A DNA stretch of 64,000 bases from Microbacterium esteraromaticum (lineage in GTDB: Bacteria; Actinomycetota; Actinomycetes; Actinomycetales; Microbacteriaceae): contig NZ_FUKO01000041.1 in NCBI RefSeq assembly GCF_900163815.1, positions 1 to 64,000 on the forward strand, in the 5' to 3' direction. A program made the position numbers and the translations under genes. Position 1 is the stretch's first letter, and each line of letters begins with the position of its first letter. This document shows, in pieces, positions 47,739 to 57,318 of this stretch. The notes beneath the pieces were generated by a model, which was not told the origin of the DNA, did not search any database, and saw only the letters and a program-made list of their open reading frames with translations.

Positions 47739-48179
47739 TCAGTTGAATGCGCGGGCCTCATGCTCGAGGCGGGTGGCGATGGTGAGAATCTCGTCGACAT
47801 TCTCGATCGGCACGACCACGAGCGGGTATGCCTCCGATTCCTCAGCCAGGTAGATGATGCGCAGCCCGTGAGGTGCGAGGATGCCATCGGCGCGGGCGAT
47901 GGCGTCCGCCAAATCACCGTCGACATCGGCAACTCTGTCGAGATCCGCGTGGGAGCGGAACACCCGAGGAACGCCGGCGAGCGCGTCGGACAGTTCCACG
48001 CCCGAGTCCTGCGACTCCAGATAGGCGAGCGCACCCGAATCGTCGAGACCGTCGATGAGAACAAGCCAGGTGTCGAGTTGCGGATCGACGGCCGCTTGCT
48101 GCACGGCCGAGAGCGTGACAGGGTCGTCATCGATCAGTACGCAGAGGCGTGCCCAATGGGCTTCAGTCGTCGATGTCAT
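47739..48179 (-). CDS. unknown protein, DUF6630-like
   Basis: A 146-residue acidic protein with D-T-W-L-V-L-I-D-G-L-D-D-S-G-A-L-A-Y-L and later E-A-Y-P-L-V-V-V-P segments. It resembles the uncharacterised DUF6630 family, though I am not certain of the number. It is cytoplasmic, without membrane or signal segments. It lies between the recombinase-like gene (convergent) and the terminator of the secretion operon. Confidence 0.65.
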   Translation of the reverse strand: MTSTTEAHWARLCVLIDDDPVTLSAVQQAAVDPQLDTWLVLIDGLDDSGALAYLESQDSGVELSDALAGVPRVFRSHADLDRVADVDGDLADAIARADGILAPHGLRIIYLAEESEAYPLVVVPIENVDEILTIATRLEHEARAFN

Positions 48180-48243
48180 GCGTCTGTCCCGCTCGTCGGT
48201 CCTGGGCTTGTCGCCCGTTTGTCGTCGATCTCAGCAAGGCGAA

Positions 48244-48285
48244 AGCCGGCCCTCGCGCCCGAGTGATTCGGGGCGAGGGCCGGCT
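48244..48285 (-). terminator. 13-bp hairpin ending the eccC-WXG100 operon
   Basis: AGCCGGCCCTCGC (48244-48256) pairs with GCGAGGGCCGGCT (48273-48285), and inner bases CCCGA/TCGGG extend it. It lies 37 bases after the last WXG100 gene on the minus strand and is followed by TTCGCCTT. Confidence 0.85.
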
Positions 48286-48321
48286 CATGCGACCACCGTC
48301 AATGGCGGTGCACAGAACTTG

Positions 48322-48612
48322 TCACCAACGGTTCTTGTTGCGGTTCTCGTTGGCCTGACCCTCGGAAGAGTCCTGCGAGACCTGACGACCGATGTCGTTC
48401 AGCAGCACCTTCATCTCTGTCAGCGCTGCGCTCCACTTGGCCTTCGCCTGGGCGTACGCCGCGGAAGCCTCACCGGTCCAGTCGGCCTGAAGCGGCTTGA
48501 GTGCGGTGTCCATGTCGTTGAGCTTGGTTTCGATGTTGCCCGCCCCGCGGACGAGGTCGCTGCCCGCCGCGTCGACGGCACCGAAATTCATTTTGTAGCC
48601 GTTGCCACCCAT
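48322..48612 (-). CDS. WXG100 protein, 96 aa (EsxA/B-like)
   Basis: A 96-residue helical hairpin protein with W45-T-G47 in its loop, the hallmark of WXG100 proteins exported by type VII secretion. It has no Y-x3-D motif at its C-terminus, so it probably leaves as the passive partner of the 103-residue protein encoded just upstream. The ATG at 48612 has AAGGA 10 bases upstream. It is the last gene of the eccC operon. Confidence 0.92.
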   Translation of the reverse strand: MGGNGYKMNFGAVDAAGSDLVRGAGNIETKLNDMDTALKPLQADWTGEASAAYAQAKAKWSAALTEMKVLLNDIGRQVSQDSSEGQANENRNKNRW

Positions 48613-48631
48613 AATCCGTATCCTTCCAGTC

Positions 48632-48943
48632 TCAGCCGAGACGGCCCATGAACTTGTTGTGAGCCGCCTTCGACGTGTCGTCGGTGGCGGTGTAAGTCGT
48701 CTGCGAGTCGCGCAGGTTCTGCTCGAACTCGTTGAGCGCGTTTGTGATGCGCTTCGACTTCTCGGCCCACGCCTGGAACGTCTGCTGGAAAGAAGTCGCT
48801 CCGGCTCCGGTCCATGCTGCACCGATACCGGACAGCTGGTTGCTGATCGAGTTCAGCTCTGTAACGATCTCGGTCTTCGACTGACTAACGATGCTGGCGC
48901 CACGCTGCAGGGCTCCATCCGCTGCGGAAACTTCTCCGACCAC
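48632..48943 (-). CDS. WXG100 protein with C-terminal YxxxD signal, 103 aa
   Basis: A 103-residue WXG100 protein: W44-T-G46 in the turn and Y84-T-A-T-D88 in the C-terminal helix, matching the Y-x3-D/E type VII export signal recognised by EccC. It should form a heterodimer with the 96-residue neighbour. The start is GTG at 48943, with AGGAGGTGA 3-11 bases upstream. It follows eccC after 165 bases. Confidence 0.92.
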   Translation of the reverse strand: MVGEVSAADGALQRGASIVSQSKTEIVTELNSISNQLSGIGAAWTGAGATSFQQTFQAWAEKSKRITNALNEFEQNLRDSQTTYTATDDTSKAAHNKFMGRLG

Positions 48944-49108
48944 GGTCACCTCCTGGTCCTGAGGGCTTGTCCGCCCTGAATGCTTCAGCCCTGATGGGCC
49001 GTGACGCCGATGCCCGGCGACAAGTACAACCATACGGATTCGTGCCGAACCTGCCTATGGGTAGGTCTGCCCACGTGGGAATTTTCGGCAGAGAAGCCCA
49101 GATCAACG

Positions 49109-52100
49109 TCACAAATGCGAGGACGGTGAATACGCCAGTTGCATGATCTGGAGACCCCGCTCGCGGGTGACCACCTTGGCCCGACCGGGAACCGCCGGCG
49201 ACGCCTTGAGATTTCCGATCAGCTGACCTTCATCCGGATCGCCCGAGAGCAGGATGCCGGGCGCGGCAATGTCGCGCAGCGTCTGCATGACGGGCTCGAA
49301 GGTGGATCGTGAAGCTCCACCTGTTCGTCGCGCCAGAGTGAGATGCAGGCCGACGTCGGTCGCCTGTGCCAGCAGCGGTTGCAGCGCCGCGATGGGGTTG
49401 CCCGACTGGGTGTTCACCAGGTCGTAGTCATCGACCAGCACGAAGACCTCGGCACCCGTCCACCACGAACGACTCCGCAGCTGCTGCGGTGTGACGTCGG
49501 GGCCGGGCAGACGAGTCTTCAGGTATTCAGTGAGGCCCTGCAGCTCTTCCGTCGCCTGCTGCGCGGTCGTGAAGTAGCCCGCGAGGTAGTCATCCGGCAG
49601 TTCGGACAGGAGGGCGCGCCGATAGTCGACGACGAAGAACTGTGCCTCTTTCGGGGTCATCGTGCGTATGATCTCGCGAGCGAATCCGCGGAGGAAGCTC
49701 GACTTGCCCGACTGACTATCGCCGAACAGATACACGTGCGGGTTGCGCGCGATATCGAAGGCGGTCGGAGCCAGCTCAGCCTCGTCGACACCCAGCAGGA
49801 TCTGCTTCCATAACGGCGTGCCCTGCACGCGTTGATGCAGTTCGGAGTAGTCGAGCATCTCCGGCAGCAGCCGCAGTTTGGGTCCGCTGGGGCCCTGCCA
49901 CGCCGCGTTCACGCGCTCGATCAGGTCGTCCACGCCCTCACTCAGCTGACCCGCGTCGCCGGAGCCATCGATGCGCGGCAGCGCCGTGAGCATGTGGTGT
50001 TTAGACGGCGAGAGTCCTCGGCCTGGTCGACCTTGCGGCACGTTGACAGCGATCTTGCGATCGATCTCGGAGTCCGAAGGATCGCCGAGGCGCAGTTCGA
50101 GCTTCGATCCGAAGGTGTCGCGGATCGCCGTGCGGAAGTCCATCCAGCGCGTCGTCGTCACCACCAGGTGCACACCGAACGTCAGAGCACGGCCGGCGAG
50201 CTCCTGGATCTGGAATTCCATCTCGTCGAACTCGGCGCGAATCGTCGGCCAGCCATCGATGAGCAGGAATACATCGCCGTAGCCGTCATCAGCCTTGCCC
50301 TGTGCTCGTCGTCGCCGGTATGTCTCGATCGAGTCGATGCCGTTCGCGGTGAAGTAGCGCTCGCGAGCGTTCACGATTCCGAGAACTTCCTGGAACAGGC
50401 GGCGCAGCACATCGGGCTGGTTTCTGCCCGCGACTCCCGCAACATGCGCCATCTTCCCGAACGGCACGAACGTGCCACCGCCGAAGTCCATGATGTAGAA
50501 CTGCACTTCCAGCGGGGTGTGCGTCAGCGCGATGCCAGTCAGGACGCTGCGGGCGAGCGTGCTCTTACCGCTGCGCGCCCCGCCGACGATCGCGAGATGA
50601 CCGCCTGCTCCGACCAGGCTCATGCTCATGCTCTCGCGGCGTTGCTCGAGCGGCAGGTCGACGATGCCGAGCGGGATCGTCAGGGGCCCGGCCGCGCGCC
50701 ACTTCGGCGAGATCAAGCCGAGTTCGGGATCCTCGACCAGGTCTCCCAGCAGTTCGTCGAACGTCGGCGGAATGTCCAGGGGCGGCAGCCAGACCTGGTG
50801 CGCCGGCATGCCCTTTCCCTTCATCAGCGACACGGCGATGTCGAATGTCACCCGCTTCTCAGCGGGCTCACCACCGGCGATCTCCGGTGCCGCGACCGGT
50901 GTGTCCGGCGTCTCTTCGGCGATGACAGGCGCCGCGGTGAAAGGCCTGGCCTCGATGGCGCGGATCGGCTGAGCACTCTCTACCCCGCCTTGGGCAGTGC
51001 CTGCCCTGCGACGCCGCGTCTTCGGCGGAGCCGAGACGTATGCAGCACGGAACTGCGTGAGGGTCTCAGCATCCGACTTCAGGATGCCGTGCCCACCACC
51101 ACCTGGCAGCGTGAATGCATCGGGTACGCCGATCACCGCACGCGAGTCAGCCCCCGAGAAGGTCTTCAGACCGATCCGGTACGACAGGTGCGAGTCCAGA
51201 CCCCGTAGTTTGCCCTCTTCGAGGCGCTGCGTAGACAGCAGCAGGTGCACCTGCAGTGAGCGGCCAAGACGACCGATGGCCACGAACGTCTCGGTGAAAT
51301 CCGGTTTCGCCGCGAGCAGCTCGGAGAACTCATCCGCGACGATGAGCAGAGCCGGGAGTGGTTTCAGATCGGTGCGGCCGCCCTTGCGCGCAGCCTCATA
51401 GTCGGTGACGTTGGCGAAGTTGCCGGCATCGCGCAGCAGTTCCTGGCGGCGATTCATCTCGCCCAAGATCGCGTCCTGCATGCGATCGACGAGCGTCAGA
51501 TCATCGCCGAGGTTCGTGATCACCGCGGAGACATGCGGCATGTCTGCCATGCCCGCGAAGGTCGCACCACCCTTGAAGTCGATCAGAACGAAGTTGAGCG
51601 CCTCGGATGAATGCGTGAGCGCGAGCGACAGCACGAGCGTGCGCAGCACCTCGGACTTACCCGAACCTGTCGCGCCGATCAGCATGCCGTGCGGACCCAT
51701 GCCCTGCTGAGCGGATTCCTTGATGTCGAGGTGCATGAGCTGACCGGTTGCGGTGAGCCCGATCGGCACGCGCAGGCGATCGCGCGCAGATCGCGGCTTC
51801 CACGCCACGTCGGGGTCGAAATCGCGAACGTCCGGCAGCCCGAGCAGATCGGTCAGCTCGGCCGAAATCGTACGCGCCCCACCGGCAGCGTCCTCAGCAT
51901 CCTCCGACTCGATCAACCCGGTGAGCCGTCGCGCGACCGCCTCCGCCGAGGCGATGCCCATGAAGTCCGCTGACGACTGCATCACACCGACGCCGCGTCG
52001 CACGACCGTCAGCTGCGAATCCGGGTCTGCCTGTTCGTTGACGAGCAACCGGATCGTGAACGGGTCGGTGAGCTCATCCCACGCACGTGGGAGATCCATC

Positions 52101-53107
52101 AGAGTGACACCTTCGATACCGCCCTCTTCCGCCAACTGGTGGCCGGCAGGCATCTCCATGCCGTCGGTGACGATGAGCACGTGCGGCCCGACTCCCCCGC
52201 CTTGACCGCTGACGGGCCCGCGGGAGCGGATGTTCGCCAGAAGGGGTTCGATCTCGCTCCACGAAGAGCCGATGCGGCGAGCGCGACCGACAGCATCCGA
52301 CGCCTCTTCGGCCTGGGCGTGCGGAAGCCACTTCATCCACTCCCAGTAGGCGGCGTTCTCACCGGTCGTGAGCACCGCGATCTGCAGGTCCTCCGGCGCC
52401 ACGAACGTCGCCAGGTGCGCGATCATGGCACGCGCGAGCCCTCGAGCGCGCACTGTGTCACCGGCCACTTCGAGCCGCGCGCACGTCGCGATGTTGATCG
52501 CGAACGGCAGGTCGGGCAACTGATCGTGCGTGAGCACGAAGCGGTGCGCAGCCGACGCACTGACCGGGTCGAGTTGCGCCAGTGCCGGGATGGGCGCTTC
52601 GTCGAGCGTCATGACCAGCGGCTGCGTGGCGGCCCCCAATCGGACCGCGAGCAGATCTTTGTCGTTCGCCGGGCGTTCCCAGACCCGCGAGCCCTCTTCT
52701 ACGATGAACGGCAGTGTGGCCGGCGCGGGCAGCATCCACTCTTCGTAGCGGCGCTGACGATCCGCGACTTCTCGCACCGCGTCTCGTGTCTCCGCCAGGT
52801 AGGCGAGGTATTCACGGCGAGTGTTCTCGACGTTCGTGGAGTGCTGCGATTTCTGCCGCCACATCTGGCCGCCCACCATCGACAGCGCCATGAACAGGAA
52901 CATGCCGCCCATGATGTACGTGCGGGTCGCGTCACCGCCCTGCGTCAGCGAGAGCAGAGCGATCGAGCCCATGCTGCCCACCATCGGCAACGCCATCATC
53001 AGCGAATTCGTTGCGCCCTCGGGCTTAGGCAGCTCCGGAGCCTGCTGAAGAGTGAGTTGGCCGCCAGCCGGGGGTTTCGGCGCACGGCGGTTAGCGATCA
53101 TGCTCAC
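49109..53107 (-). CDS. eccC: type VII secretion ATPase EccC, single chain
   Basis: A 1332-residue protein with two membrane helices (about 34-55 and 62-80) and three FtsK-like ATPase modules. Walker A sites are G-A-T-G-S-G-K-S at 478-485, G-G-A-R-S-G-K-S at 842-849 and G-D-S-Q-S-G-K-S at 1129-1136. Only the first has a full Walker B with Glu (V-A-D-E-F, 590-594); the others read L-I-D-G-W and L-V-D-D-Y, as in EccC proteins where modules 2 and 3 regulate. It is the motor that recognises WXG100 substrates. The GTG at 53107 follows GGAGGG by 7 bases. EccCa and EccCb, often split, are fused here. Confidence 0.96.
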   Translation of the reverse strand: MSMIANRRAPKPPAGGQLTLQQAPELPKPEGATNSLMMALPMVGSMGSIALLSLTQGGDATRTYIMGGMFLFMALSMVGGQMWRQKSQHSTNVENTRREYLAYLAETRDAVREVADRQRRYEEWMLPAPATLPFIVEEGSRVWERPANDKDLLAVRLGAATQPLVMTLDEAPIPALAQLDPVSASAAHRFVLTHDQLPDLPFAINIATCARLEVAGDTVRARGLARAMIAHLATFVAPEDLQIAVLTTGENAAYWEWMKWLPHAQAEEASDAVGRARRIGSSWSEIEPLLANIRSRGPVSGQGGGVGPHVLIVTDGMEMPAGHQLAEEGGIEGVTLMDLPRAWDELTDPFTIRLLVNEQADPDSQLTVVRRGVGVMQSSADFMGIASAEAVARRLTGLIESEDAEDAAGGARTISAELTDLLGLPDVRDFDPDVAWKPRSARDRLRVPIGLTATGQLMHLDIKESAQQGMGPHGMLIGATGSGKSEVLRTLVLSLALTHSSEALNFVLIDFKGGATFAGMADMPHVSAVITNLGDDLTLVDRMQDAILGEMNRRQELLRDAGNFANVTDYEAARKGGRTDLKPLPALLIVADEFSELLAAKPDFTETFVAIGRLGRSLQVHLLLSTQRLEEGKLRGLDSHLSYRIGLKTFSGADSRAVIGVPDAFTLPGGGGHGILKSDAETLTQFRAAYVSAPPKTRRRRAGTAQGGVESAQPIRAIEARPFTAAPVIAEETPDTPVAAPEIAGGEPAEKRVTFDIAVSLMKGKGMPAHQVWLPPLDIPPTFDELLGDLVEDPELGLISPKWRAAGPLTIPLGIVDLPLEQRRESMSMSLVGAGGHLAIVGGARSGKSTLARSVLTGIALTHTPLEVQFYIMDFGGGTFVPFGKMAHVAGVAGRNQPDVLRRLFQEVLGIVNARERYFTANGIDSIETYRRRRAQGKADDGYGDVFLLIDGWPTIRAEFDEMEFQIQELAGRALTFGVHLVVTTTRWMDFRTAIRDTFGSKLELRLGDPSDSEIDRKIAVNVPQGRPGRGLSPSKHHMLTALPRIDGSGDAGQLSEGVDDLIERVNAAWQGPSGPKLRLLPEMLDYSELHQRVQGTPLWKQILLGVDEAELAPTAFDIARNPHVYLFGDSQSGKSSFLRGFAREIIRTMTPKEAQFFVVDYRRALLSELPDDYLAGYFTTAQQATEELQGLTEYLKTRLPGPDVTPQQLRSRSWWTGAEVFVLVDDYDLVNTQSGNPIAALQPLLAQATDVGLHLTLARRTGGASRSTFEPVMQTLRDIAAPGILLSGDPDEGQLIGNLKASPAVPGRAKVVTRERGLQIMQLAYSPSSHL

Positions 53108-53128
53108 GACAGGCCCTCCTCGAGTCGC

Positions 53129-53134
53129 ATACTA
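53129..53134 (-). promoter_or_regulatory. TAGTAT, candidate -10 for eccC
   Basis: On the minus strand TAGTAT occurs 22 bases before the eccC start, in the 85-base divergent gap with eccD. The -35 is not clear. Confidence 0.3.
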
Positions 53135-53192
53135 TTGTGTCAGGGTACGGGCGTGAAACTGCGTCACGCCGAAGATCTTCAAGGGGCTGGGC

Positions 53193-54527
53193 ATGTCAGT
53201 GAAGACGGTTCGTCTCACAATCGCCGATGCTCATAGCCGGCACGACCTGGTGGTTCCTGCTGACTCGACCGTTGCGGAGCTGCTGACCGTCGGCGGAGTG
53301 GATCTCGACAAGTACATCAGCACCACGACCTCCGGCACCGCTATCGAACTCGACAGCGAGGTGTCTGAGACTCCGGGCGATGGCGGCGTGATCTGGCTGT
53401 TCGACCGCACCGCGACCAGCGTCGCGCCCGCAGCGCCCACCTCACGGGTTGCCCCTCGCACGCCACTCGCCCGTCAACGCTGGGTGACGCTGAGTCTGCT
53501 CGTCTGCATCGCCGTGGGCATGATCGCGGGCGCGTTCCTCGCACCTTCACCGCTTACGATTCTGGTGGCGGCGGTGCCGCTGCTGGCGGGTTCCGCCGCG
53601 CTGCTCATGCAGCCTGTTCGCGACGACAACGCATATGTGGCGTTCTTCGCGCCGCTGCTCGCCGCAGCATCCGGTGCCGTCGCGATCTCCGGATTCGGTG
53701 ATGCCGGCGCCATGATGGCGACCGGAATGGTGGCGGGCGCGACCGTCGCCTGCATCCGACATGCCCTCACGAGCATTCGTCGAAGCGACACCTCCAACGC
53801 GACCGCGGTCATCGCCGCGTTGTGGTCGATCTTCGCGATCGTGAATGCCGCGGCATTCATCGGCGATGTGTCCGCCACAGCGATCACCGCACTGCAGGTC
53901 GCCGTGGCGGCACCCCTCTTTCATTACATGCGCGGCAGCGCACTCGCCGTCGACGCCGGTGAGCTCATCGATACGCCCTTCGTCATCCGCGACGCCCCTG
54001 GGCTCCGCGCTCGCGTGCCAGCCGAGCCCTCGCCGATCGATCCCAGCTCGGCAGCACGCCAGTACCAGCTTGCGAAGCAGCGCTCCGATGCCGGTACCGT
54101 CACTGCGAGCGCACTGGCCCTGCTCTCTTCGCTCTACGCCGTGCTGACCGTCGAAAGCGGGACGATCGGGGCCTGGTGCGTTCTCGGCGGAACCCTCGGA
54201 GTCGGATGCTATTTCCTCTTGACTTCACGGAAGCAACGACGCGGACTGGCGCAGGGTGCTGCACTCTTGACCGGTGCTCTGATCGTCATACTCGCGACAG
54301 CCGCGCTGACCGCCTCCCTGCAGATCGCCCCTCTGCTCATCGCCGTCATTCTGATCGTCGCCGGTGTGATCGTCGGAAGCATGACCGTGCCGCTCGCCGC
54401 TGACTGGCGTTCACTCGGCTGGTCTCGCACCGGTGACATCATTGAAGCGATGCTGCTCGCGTTCTCGCCCGCTGCTCTGATCTATGGTTCGGGAATTGCC
54501 GGAGAGATCCTGGAGGCCTTCTCATGA
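53193..54527 (+). CDS. eccD: type VII secretion membrane protein EccD
   Basis: A 444-residue protein with a ubiquitin-like N-terminal domain (1-75) and eleven membrane helices from about 92 to 440, the layout of EccD, which lines the ESX membrane complex. A cytoplasmic loop of about 50 residues lies between helices 6 and 7. It is divergent from eccC, and its stop overlaps the start of the RDD-FHA gene (ATGA). Confidence 0.92.
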   Translation: MSVKTVRLTIADAHSRHDLVVPADSTVAELLTVGGVDLDKYISTTTSGTAIELDSEVSETPGDGGVIWLFDRTATSVAPAAPTSRVAPRTPLARQRWVTLSLLVCIAVGMIAGAFLAPSPLTILVAAVPLLAGSAALLMQPVRDDNAYVAFFAPLLAAASGAVAISGFGDAGAMMATGMVAGATVACIRHALTSIRRSDTSNATAVIAALWSIFAIVNAAAFIGDVSATAITALQVAVAAPLFHYMRGSALAVDAGELIDTPFVIRDAPGLRARVPAEPSPIDPSSAARQYQLAKQRSDAGTVTASALALLSSLYAVLTVESGTIGAWCVLGGTLGVGCYFLLTSRKQRRGLAQGAALLTGALIVILATAALTASLQIAPLLIAVILIVAGVIVGSMTVPLAADWRSLGWSRTGDIIEAMLLAFSPAALIYGSGIAGEILEAFS

Positions 54528-55933
54528 CGCTCGCCGCTCCTGCCCCGCTTCGGCGCACATCGCTCCCGCCGCAGGACGTGGGCACTGCCCGTGTCGATGC
54601 TTCGGCTGGCAAGCGTGCAGCTGCCTACCTCATCGATTTCGCCATCGTGGCCATCATCGGTGTGCTCGCGTGGTTCTTGACCGGATCGATTCTGCTGACC
54701 GGCGTCGCCGCTATCGAGCTGTGGGCGATCGGCTGGGTCTGGGAAGGCCACACCGGCGCCACCCCGGGAAACTTGCTCTGCGGCATCCGCACCGTGCAGC
54801 GCGGCAGCGCGCTCACCGTGGGTGCCGTTCGCCTTCTTCCGCGCAGCCTGCTGATGGGCGCCGCCCATGTGATTCCCGTGCTGCTCCCGGTGAGCCTGGC
54901 CGCGTCCGGTGCACTGGATGCCGTCGTCCGCGCTCGAGTCGTCGATGTCAAGAAGCTGCGGCAGTCGCCCGGCGGAGAAGTGCGTACGAGAACGCACCTC
55001 GAGGATCGGGTTGCGCACGCGGACTCGACGGCCGGGATGCCGCAGCGTCAAGGCCCCATCACGCGCGTGCCGACGACTGCCGCTGTCCCTGCCGCCCCCG
55101 GCCCTGCGGCTGTGCCTGCGGCGACGCCCGCCCCGCAGACACTTTCGGGCCCGGGCACGATTCCGGTGTTCGAACTGAGCGACGGCACGGTGATTCGAGT
55201 CACCGGGCTGGGGTTCATCGGGCGTGCCCCACGGGCACCCGAATCCGTGCCGGATGCCATCCTCGTGCGTGTACCCGATGGCGCCCGCTCGCTCTCGCGC
55301 ACCCATGCGTCGTTCGGCATCGAAGACGACCGGCTGTGGGTGCAGGACCTCGGCTCGGCCAACGGCGCATCCATCCGTCACCTCGGCGGCAGTATCACCG
55401 AACTCACCTCGCGCAGCCCGTACTTCCTGGTGGCGGGAGACGTGCTGATCCTCGGCGGGGACGCCGAACTGGCTTTCCACCGTCGAGTCGATCGAGCAGC
55501 AGCATCCGCTGCTCCGGCGCAACCGACCGCCGCACCCACCGCTGCCGCGGTGCCCGACGCACCCGTAACTCCTGAACCGGCTCCGCTGACGCGGACCGCC
55601 CCCGGAATCGCACTGCAGTTTCACGATGGTACGACAGTGCCGATTCGAGGCAGCGGCTACATCGGTCGCGCTCCGAGCCTGCCGGAGGGGGAGCAGGCGG
55701 ATGCTGTGCTTGTCACCGTCCCCGACGGCGACCGCTCGGTGTCGCGCACCCATGGCCGATTCGGCATCGTCGACAACCAGACCTGGTTCGAAGACCTCGG
55801 CTCAGGAAATGGCTCGGCGCTGCGCACCGGCGATGGCCGCTCCGGCCCGATGACGCCGAACCAGCGATTCAGCCTGGTCCCCGGCATGGTGCTGCAGCTC
55901 GGTGACTGCGTCATCCGGGTCATCGCCTCGTGA
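54524..55933 (+). CDS. RDD membrane protein with two FHA domains
   Basis: A 469-residue protein: an RDD domain with two or more membrane helices (about 30-115), a Pro/Ala linker, and two FHA domains (about 205-290 and 365-465). Each FHA has the G-R-A-P and S-R-T-H core, plus D-L-G-S-x-N-G. FHA domains bind phosphothreonine, so it may recruit a phosphorylated partner to the secretion membrane complex. It is coupled to eccD by a four-base overlap. Confidence 0.9.
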   Translation: MTLAAPAPLRRTSLPPQDVGTARVDASAGKRAAAYLIDFAIVAIIGVLAWFLTGSILLTGVAAIELWAIGWVWEGHTGATPGNLLCGIRTVQRGSALTVGAVRLLPRSLLMGAAHVIPVLLPVSLAASGALDAVVRARVVDVKKLRQSPGGEVRTRTHLEDRVAHADSTAGMPQRQGPITRVPTTAAVPAAPGPAAVPAATPAPQTLSGPGTIPVFELSDGTVIRVTGLGFIGRAPRAPESVPDAILVRVPDGARSLSRTHASFGIEDDRLWVQDLGSANGASIRHLGGSITELTSRSPYFLVAGDVLILGGDAELAFHRRVDRAAASAAPAQPTAAPTAAAVPDAPVTPEPAPLTRTAPGIALQFHDGTTVPIRGSGYIGRAPSLPEGEQADAVLVTVPDGDRSVSRTHGRFGIVDNQTWFEDLGSGNGSALRTGDGRSGPMTPNQRFSLVPGMVLQLGDCVIRVIAS

Positions 55934-55979
55934 GCCTGCGAGCCGTCTGAACGCTGACGGATCGAAGGACGCGCTCACG

Positions 55980-56016
55980 AAAGTCGCCCACCCGCGCAAT
56001 GCGAGTGGGCGACTTT
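55980..56016. terminator. 12-bp hairpin between convergent secretion genes
   Basis: AAAGTCGCCCAC (55980-55991) pairs with GTGGGCGACTTT (56005-56016). The arms end in A-run and T-run, which fits a bidirectional terminator. Confidence 0.88.
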
Positions 56017-56032
56017 CATCGGTCGAAAAGGG

Positions 56033-57307
56033 TTACCAGCCGAGTTCTTCCCGGTCTTCGGAATCTGCACTGCCGGCAGCGCCGGCCGCCCCCAGATCGG
56101 GCGCAATCCCATCCTCGTCTTCGATCTCGTATGCGAAGAGGTCCTGACCACGACGGCGGTTCTTCTTGCCCTTGCCGGCTCCGCCAGCGGCGCCGCCACC
56201 GGCCATCATGCCGCGCGCGCCCCCCGAGCCCCCGGCGACGCCTGCGGTACCGGATCCGGCTCCGGCGGAACCACCGACACCGCCAGCACCGCCTGCTCCG
56301 CCGACGCTGCCGCCGCTCAGGTTGCCGACACCACCAACACCACCAACGCCGCCACCACCGCCAACGCCTGCACCGCCGACTCGGCCACCGCCGAGCAGAC
56401 CAACCGCACCGCCACCACCGCCAGCACCGGCACCGCCGGCGCCGCCAGGGGGTATGACTCCGCCACCGGGAGGCGTCAGCGAACCGCCCGGAGGTGTTCC
56501 GGGCACAACTCCGCCGCCACCACCATCGACACTCGGACAGTCTGGGTACCAAGGATTGGGGTATCGAGGGTTCGGGGCAACGCCCACGGAGTCCTTCGGG
56601 CCGGGCCCGGTGGGACCGGTGACGCCAGGTCCGTTGTAATTGCCGTTGCCACCGCCATTTCCGGAGCCGCTGCCGCCGGGGCCGGAAACACCCCCTCCGG
56701 GGTAGTCGACGCCGGGCCCGCTGCCCGAGCCGTCTTCGTCGGAAGGCTCCTTGTCGGGCTCGTCCGGGTCGAATTTGGACTCGGGGAGACCGTCGATGAT
56801 CTCCTGAAGCCGGGTGTCCACATGCACAGCGAGTTTCTGCGCTTCAGCCTCTTGCGCGGATTCCGCCTGCTGCGTGTACCACTGAGCGGCCTGCGTCGGA
56901 GTGAGCGCAACCCCGGGTGTCACTTGAACGGGGCTGCCCGTCTCCTGAGCCATCTTGATGGTGCTCTCTTGCGTCGGCGTCAGGTTGGTGCTGGGGAGAT
57001 CGTGGCCTTGCAACGCCGCCGTCTCCAGCACGTGGTTCGCTGCCGAGACCGCCGAATGCATCTTATGGATGAACCCGCCGAGCTCGTTCAGGTCTTTGTT
57101 GATCGAAGAGATCTTGGCGTAGATCTTGTCGCCCAGATCCCCTTCGAAGCCTTCGGTCCTCGCGGCGGCATGCATGCCGGAGTGCACTGAGGTGACGGCC
57201 GCCATCAGGCCAGTGCTGCTCTGATCCTGCGCGTCCCGCACCGCTGAGGATACGTAGCTGGTGCGATTCGCCTGCAACCGGGCAACCCGGTCTGTGTACT
57301 GTCCCAT
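56033..57307 (-). CDS. glycine-rich type VII-associated protein, candidate substrate
   Basis: A 424-residue protein with a helical N-terminal domain (1-180), a Pro/Gly-rich region with strong low complexity (about 200-375) and a basic K-G-K-K-N-R-R-R-G stretch followed by an acidic tail ending E-E-L-G-W. No signal peptide or membrane segment is seen, yet the composition suits an exported wall or surface protein. Such helical-then-glycine-rich proteins encoded in ESX loci are typical substrates. It lies 11 bases downstream of a helical 121-residue gene that could be its partner. No Y-x3-D/E is evident in its helical part. It is the last gene of the second minus-strand run. Confidence 0.72.
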   Translation of the reverse strand: MGQYTDRVARLQANRTSYVSSAVRDAQDQSSTGLMAAVTSVHSGMHAAARTEGFEGDLGDKIYAKISSINKDLNELGGFIHKMHSAVSAANHVLETAALQGHDLPSTNLTPTQESTIKMAQETGSPVQVTPGVALTPTQAAQWYTQQAESAQEAEAQKLAVHVDTRLQEIIDGLPESKFDPDEPDKEPSDEDGSGSGPGVDYPGGGVSGPGGSGSGNGGGNGNYNGPGVTGPTGPGPKDSVGVAPNPRYPNPWYPDCPSVDGGGGGVVPGTPPGGSLTPPGGGVIPPGGAGGAGAGGGGGAVGLLGGGRVGGAGVGGGGGVGGVGGVGNLSGGSVGGAGGAGGVGGSAGAGSGTAGVAGGSGGARGMMAGGGAAGGAGKGKKNRRRGQDLFAYEIEDEDGIAPDLGAAGAAGSADSEDREELGW

Positions 57308-57318
57308 GGTGCCTCCGG

